A program made the position numbers and the translations under genes. A model generated the notes under the pieces. That model was not told the origin of the DNA, searched no databases, and worked only from the letters and a program-made list of their open reading frames with translations. From a bacterium (GTDB taxonomy: Bacteria; Latescibacterota; UBA2968), in assembly GCA_027296045.1 (NCBI GenBank), contig JAPUJS010000027.1, positions 1 through 8,730 of the forward strand: a stretch of 8,730 nucleotides of DNA, written 5' to 3'. The first letter of the stretch is position 1; every line of letters starts with the position of its first letter. Below, in pieces: positions 6,559 through 8,730 of this stretch.

Positions 6559-7296
6559 TTACGACAAGTCCAGCGTATGGATTAAGATCTCCTCCCGATT
6601 CTCCTGATTGGATTTTGCCAGCAATGCTCCTTTGGCCGAAAAAAATGCGCACCCGCCCAGACATTCGTCTGTCCACGAACGGCCCACCCGGTTGGTCACC
6701 AGCATCGGTGCCTGGATCGTTTCGGCTTTTTTTCCCCTGCTCTCGATATTCCGAAGGCCACGACGCACATTATGAGGATAGAACACAACCTCTGGTTTTA
6801 AATGTCGGGCCCGTTCAATACATCTGGGCGCAGCGCCGTCCGAACAGATAAAACACGTTGCGCGAACACCGTCGATCTCAAACAGCTCGGGTCCCGTCCC
6901 GGGATCGTACCGTGCCCACTCGTTTCGATACCCCTCGTCGCCTTCCCGGCGGCAAAGCCAGGTCTTGCGATAGCGATAAAAAAAACCCTGCGGACCCACA
7001 AAAACCTGGGCGATATAATATTTCCCGTCCTCAACTTCGGAAAGCCCAAAGCTAATGGTACAATTGAGACGCGCTGCGACATCACACATGCGGCGGGTAG
7101 ACTCCCCATCGGGAACCGGCTCCGCAAGGTCCAGCAGAAGAGGGGTATAATCCGCCACTGTCCCTTCGTGAAAAACCACCCACCGGGCCCCTGACTGCAC
7201 GGCACGTTCAGCCAGGTTTTCCATCTTATCGCGGTTCTCTTCTACCGCTTCTGGAACCGCGTCAAATTGAACGAGTGCAACAGGAACTTTAGCCAT
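6559..7296 (-). CDS. Nitrilase-superfamily carbon-nitrogen hydrolase
   Basis: The 245-aa protein carries the Glu-Lys-Cys triad of the CN-hydrolase fold: Glu44 in VVFHEG (40-45), Lys111 in YRYRKTWL (107-114), and Cys151 in ATCFICSDGAAPR (146-158). Members cleave amides, N-carbamoyl compounds or nitriles through a Cys thioester and act in the cytoplasm as oligomers. It is at the short end for the family (usually 260-300). Amidase or ureidopropionase-like activity is more likely than true nitrilase, but the substrate cannot be read from the sequence. The ATG at 7296 is preferred to the GTG at 7299 because GGAG lies six bases before it. It is the first gene of a two-gene operon with the MBL protein and is divergent from the isochorismatase-like gene, with which it may share control. 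Confidence 0.9.
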   Translation of the reverse strand: MAKVPVALVQFDAVPEAVEENRDKMENLAERAVQSGARWVVFHEGTVADYTPLLLDLAEPVPDGESTRRMCDVAARLNCTISFGLSEVEDGKYYIAQVFVGPQGFFYRYRKTWLCRREGDEGYRNEWARYDPGTGPELFEIDGVRATCFICSDGAAPRCIERARHLKPEVVFYPHNVRRGLRNIESRGKKAETIQAPMLVTNRVGRSWTDECLGGCAFFSAKGALLAKSNQENREEILIHTLDLS

Positions 7297-7370
7297 CACA
7301 ATCTCCGTGGTCCGATGAACTCATATTAGATTTTCTTCAAAGGGCTGGTTCTGTGCATTTTGCAAACAAT

Positions 7371-7399
7371 ATGATAGGCAATAGCTGCGGCTTTTCCAA
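7371..7399 (-). promoter_or_regulatory. Candidate promoter of the nitrilase-MBL operon
   Basis: On the minus strand TTGGAA (7399-7394) and TATCAT (7376-7371) are separated by 17 bases, a good sigma-70 fit (4/6 and 5/6). The start site would be near 7364, leaving a leader of about 68 bases before the ATG. Confidence 0.5.
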
Positions 7400-7405
7400 T
7401 TGGAA
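7394..7405. promoter_or_regulatory. 12-bp palindrome shared by two divergent -35 boxes
   Basis: TTCCAATTGGAA is a perfect palindrome. Its right half gives the -35 box TTGGAA of the plus-strand gene, and its left half gives the same box on the minus strand. A GGAATTCC palindrome (7402-7409) overlaps it. A dimeric regulator or RNA polymerase bound here would affect both transcripts at once. Confidence 0.45.
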
Positions 7406-7427
7406 TTCCCCATTAAAGCACTATATT
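7400..7427 (+). promoter_or_regulatory. Candidate promoter of the isochorismatase-like gene
   Basis: TTGGAA (7400-7405) and TATATT (7422-7427) are separated by 16 bases and match sigma-70 boxes at 4/6 and 5/6. Transcription would start near 7434, about 39 bases before the ATG. Confidence 0.5.
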
Positions 7428-7472
7428 AAACGGCCTGCAAACCGCGCGAACAACTGAACCTGGGGGCCTCAA

Positions 7473-8144
7473 ATGCCCAACCTGAAACTGCCCGTCCGGT
7501 GGTATGGAGACAAACCGCAACGCGGCGACCTCGATCTCGAGCTGAAACGGACCGCGTTTATGGTCGTCGACAGCGACGGCGGAAAAGAAGACGTGCATGT
7601 CACGGAAGGCATCGCCCCTGCACTCGAAGCGGCCCGAAATGTGGGAATGAAGGTCATCTTCATCCACAACGACTTTTCCCTCGTCGATGAACCGGGCAGC
7701 ATCAAACGGGAAATGCACTTCGAACGCTGGGGCCGTCCAAAATCCGCCAGCAGAGCCAGATCGCCGAAAAAGCCGGTCTACGCTCCCTGCATCCAGCCCT
7801 TACCGGACGAACCAGACTTCCCAAAAAATGAGTACTCGGGGTTCCACGACACCCACGTAGACTACCTCCTCCGGTGCTATGACATCAAGACCATGTTCGC
7901 CGTCGGCTTCAGCCAGAGGGCCTGCCTCTACCAGACGGTCGTCGGTGCCTTGGAGCACAACTACCGGCCGATCATTCTGCGAGAAGGTACGTTCTCGGCG
8001 GAGTATCCGGACACTGAGGACGACAACCTGCCCGAAAAAGGCTGGGTACGCAAAATTATGTTCCGGAATTTCGAACACATCATCGGCTATACCGCCTCCA
8101 CCGCAGACTTCGTGTCATCCTTTAACGCCATCAGACAGTCATAG
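7473..8144 (+). CDS. Isochorismatase-like cysteine hydrolase
   Basis: The 223-aa protein shows the Asp-Lys-Cys triad of the isochorismatase-like hydrolase superfamily: Asp33 in FMVVDSDGG (29-37), Lys118 in FPKNEYSGF (116-124, the usual K-x-x-x-S-A-F), and Cys151 in AVGFSQRACLYQTVVGAL (143-160). THVDYLLR (127-134) matches the usual T-x-L-x-x-x-L-R helix. The superfamily includes N-carbamoylsarcosine amidase, nicotinamidase, ureidoacrylate and biuret hydrolases as well as true isochorismatase; no enterobactin-type domain is present, so an amidase is more likely. The start at 7473 follows GGGGG six bases away. An N-terminal stretch of about 25 residues precedes the first strand, and the insertion at residues 72-112 is somewhat long. 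It is divergent from the nitrilase-MBL operon, suggesting a common pathway (inference), and ends before a strong terminator. Confidence 0.9.
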   Translation: MPNLKLPVRWYGDKPQRGDLDLELKRTAFMVVDSDGGKEDVHVTEGIAPALEAARNVGMKVIFIHNDFSLVDEPGSIKREMHFERWGRPKSASRARSPKKPVYAPCIQPLPDEPDFPKNEYSGFHDTHVDYLLRCYDIKTMFAVGFSQRACLYQTVVGALEHNYRPIILREGTFSAEYPDTEDDNLPEKGWVRKIMFRNFEHIIGYTASTADFVSSFNAIRQS

Positions 8145-8193
8145 CATCACTTCGAATTATTCGTTCCCTGTCGATAAGCAGGTGCTCTAAAAT

Positions 8194-8231
8194 AACAAAG
8201 GCTTACGTTTTTCGCGTAAGCCTTTGTTTTT
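8194..8231 (+). terminator. Rho-independent terminator after the isochorismatase-like gene
   Basis: A perfect 14-bp stem, AACAAAGGCTTACG (8194-8207) and its complement (8215-8228), closes a 7-base loop, and T residues follow. Read on the minus strand the same hairpin is followed by ATTTT, so it could also stop transcripts arriving from the tRNA-Pro side. Confidence 0.88.
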
Positions 8232-8236
8232 ATTGT

Positions 8237-8281
8237 TGGTCGGGGCGATAGGATTTGAACCTACGACCCCCTGCTCCCAAA
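8237..8281 (-). other. tRNA-Pro(UGG) 3' half: probable attachment site
   Basis: On the minus strand these 45 bases read as the 3' half of a proline tRNA: anticodon loop TTTGGGA (8281-8275, anticodon TGG), the 3' arm of the anticodon stem GCAGG (8274-8270), variable loop GGGTC, T-arm GTAGG-TTCAAAT-CCTAT, acceptor strand CGCCCCG, then A and CCA (8239-8237). Just before the loop the stem should begin CCTGC, but the sequence reads GCGGT, and no D-arm or 5' acceptor strand follows, so the gene is not whole. A break at the anticodon loop is characteristic of tyrosine-integrase insertion into tRNA genes. Orientation places the inserted element to the right of 8281. Confidence 0.75.
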
Positions 8282-8349
8282 ACCGCTTTTTAGTCTTCTG
8301 CCTGTTTTGGTCTATTGCGGAAGGGTTTGTTTTATTAGGAAGATAGCCC

Positions 8350-8400
8350 AAACACACCAAAATAGAACGAACCAGGCCAAACTCGCTTTTCGGTGTGTTT
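8350..8400. repeat. Inverted repeat beside the attachment site
   Basis: AAACACACC (8350-8358) and GGTGTGTTT (8392-8400) are exact complements 33 bases apart, with partial pairing beyond them. This would suit a folded attachment-site arm or a transposon end. No gene is visible in 8282-8473. Confidence 0.4.
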
Positions 8401-8410
8401 CGGTTGGTCT

Positions 8411-8430
8411 TGTTAGCAGCCTGTTAGCAG
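8411..8430. repeat. Tandem 9-bp direct repeats, period 11
   Basis: TGTTAGCAG occurs at 8411-8419 and 8422-8430, one helical turn apart, about 130 bases from the tRNA fragment. Short direct repeats of this kind serve as integrase arm-binding sites in many integrating elements; that role is inferred. The second copy also forms a small GCCTG-TTAG-CAGGC stem. Confidence 0.45.
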
Positions 8431-8473
8431 GCCCCATCACCCCCACAGATCATGTCATGGTGCATTGCCCTTT

Positions 8474-8560
8474 TCAGCCTTCCTGATACACCACCGGCAC
8501 CCGCACCGTAAACGTGGACCCTTTGCCCATCTCACTCTGTACGGTGATACTCCCGCCCAT
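8474..8560 (-). pseudogene. Histidine kinase, C-terminal remnant (28 codons)
   Basis: The minus strand encodes MGGSITVQSEMGKGSTFTVR followed by VPVVYQEG and TGA (8474-8476). This is the standard end of a sensor histidine kinase: M-G-G-x-I-x-V-x-S-E-x-G-x-G-S-T-F is the G2 box of the HATPase ATP-binding domain plus the final beta-strand. Immediately upstream the frame meets TAG (8563-8561), and no other kinase motif (H, N, G1 boxes) is in the window. Only the last piece of a gene of several hundred codons remains, joined to the end of an unrelated GIY-YIG frame. Confidence 0.75.
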
Positions 8561-8730
8561 CTATCATTAACAGCTTCTCTTTTCGTGACAATGATTTAAT
8601 CCTTGCTTCTTCCTTTTGCGCGTTTGAGCGGTTCCGAAACCTGCGTGAGTACACCAGCTTTACTGGCCTTCGGCTTCTTGTGTATTTTGCACCACGTTTG
8701 GATGAGTTGTGTTCTTTTACTCTGCGGTCA
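8532..8730 (-). CDS. GIY-YIG nuclease-superfamily protein, C-terminal part (5' end outside window)
   Basis: From the right edge one minus-strand frame encodes DRRVKEHNSSKRGAKYTRSR, then RPVKLVYSRRFRNRSNAQKE, then EARIKSLSRKEKLLMIDG and a short tail ending TGA at 8532-8534. This is the second half of small single-domain GIY-YIG proteins (YhbQ/UPF0213 type, about 80-100 aa): R-x-x-E-H-N, K-Y-T-R-x-x-x-P-V-x-L-V-Y and the E-A-x-x-R/K-E-x-x-I-K helix with the conserved Glu. The GIY and YIG strands must lie to the right. The last five or so residues (EYHRTE) lie over the histidine-kinase remnant in another frame, so the natural stop was probably lost at the junction near 8560. Such small genes spread readily between genomes. 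Confidence 0.75.
   Translation of the reverse strand, partial: DRRVKEHNSSKRGAKYTRSRRPVKLVYSRRFRNRSNAQKEEARIKSLSRKEKLLMIDGREYHRTE

Noticed and set aside
7301..7345. TAATAT near 7322-7328 (minus strand) as the nitrilase promoter
   Set aside because: No -35 box at proper spacing; the TTGGAA/TATCAT pair further upstream fits better.
8237..8320. Complete tRNA-Pro gene
   Set aside because: The 5' anticodon stem does not pair with GCAGG, and there is no D-arm or 5' acceptor strand.
1..8730. CRISPR arrays, toxin-antitoxin pairs, reverse transcriptases or other defence genes
   Set aside because: No regularly spaced repeats and no such protein motifs were seen on either strand.

Overview
The window is about 8.7 kb of bacterial chromosome, probably from an uncultured environmental bacterium. 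It is dense in stand-alone catabolic enzymes and carries a scar of mobile DNA at each end. Strong Shine-Dalgarno sites precede nearly every gene, two genes appear to start with TTG, and the tRNA-Pro fragment encodes its own CCA. The enzyme mix (Gfo/Idh/MocA oxidoreductase, NodB-type deacetylase, uncharacterised glycosidase-like proteins, nitrilase, isochorismatase-like hydrolase, MBL hydrolase) resembles Poribacteria/Latescibacterota/Planctomycetota-type genomes. That placement is an impression from gene content, not a phylogenetic result.

Layout. (1) 1-501, plus strand: the C-terminal part of an IS91-type transposase with its CPxCGG zinc motif, open at the left edge and running 82 bases into the next gene on the opposite strand. 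(2) 420-2606, minus strand: a Gfo/Idh/MocA protein lacking the usual active-site Lys, a 47-codon MaoC dehydratase N-terminal remnant (1484-1627), and a NodB-fold polysaccharide deacetylase-like protein. (3) 2708-5611, minus strand: two full-length paralogues (454 and 455 aa) of an uncharacterised, probably TIM-barrel, glycosidase-like family; spot counts suggest clearly different base composition. (4) 5651-5697: hairpins resembling the right end (omega-RNA end) of an IS200/IS605 element. (5) 5730-7296, minus strand: an MBL-fold hydrolase and a nitrilase-superfamily amidase in a tight two-gene operon. (6) 7297-7472: an intergenic region with candidate divergent promoters whose -35 boxes are the two halves of one 12-bp palindrome. 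(7) 7473-8144, plus strand: an isochorismatase-like cysteine hydrolase, followed by a strong hairpin terminator. (8) 8237-8730: the 3' half of a tRNA-Pro(UGG) gene, which is a probable attachment site, then short repeats, a 28-codon histidine-kinase C-terminal remnant and the end of a GIY-YIG nuclease gene cut by the right edge.

How it may work together (inference): the nitrilase/MBL operon and the divergent isochorismatase-like gene look like one co-regulated module for hydrolysing a small amide, ureido or lactone compound. The deacetylase, the glycosidase-like pair and the Gfo/Idh protein look like carbohydrate-processing functions lying on the same strand downstream. All lack obvious signal peptides, so I infer cytoplasmic action. 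From the orientation of the tRNA fragment, an integrated element should lie to the right of about 8281, so the enzyme genes would be on its chromosomal side.
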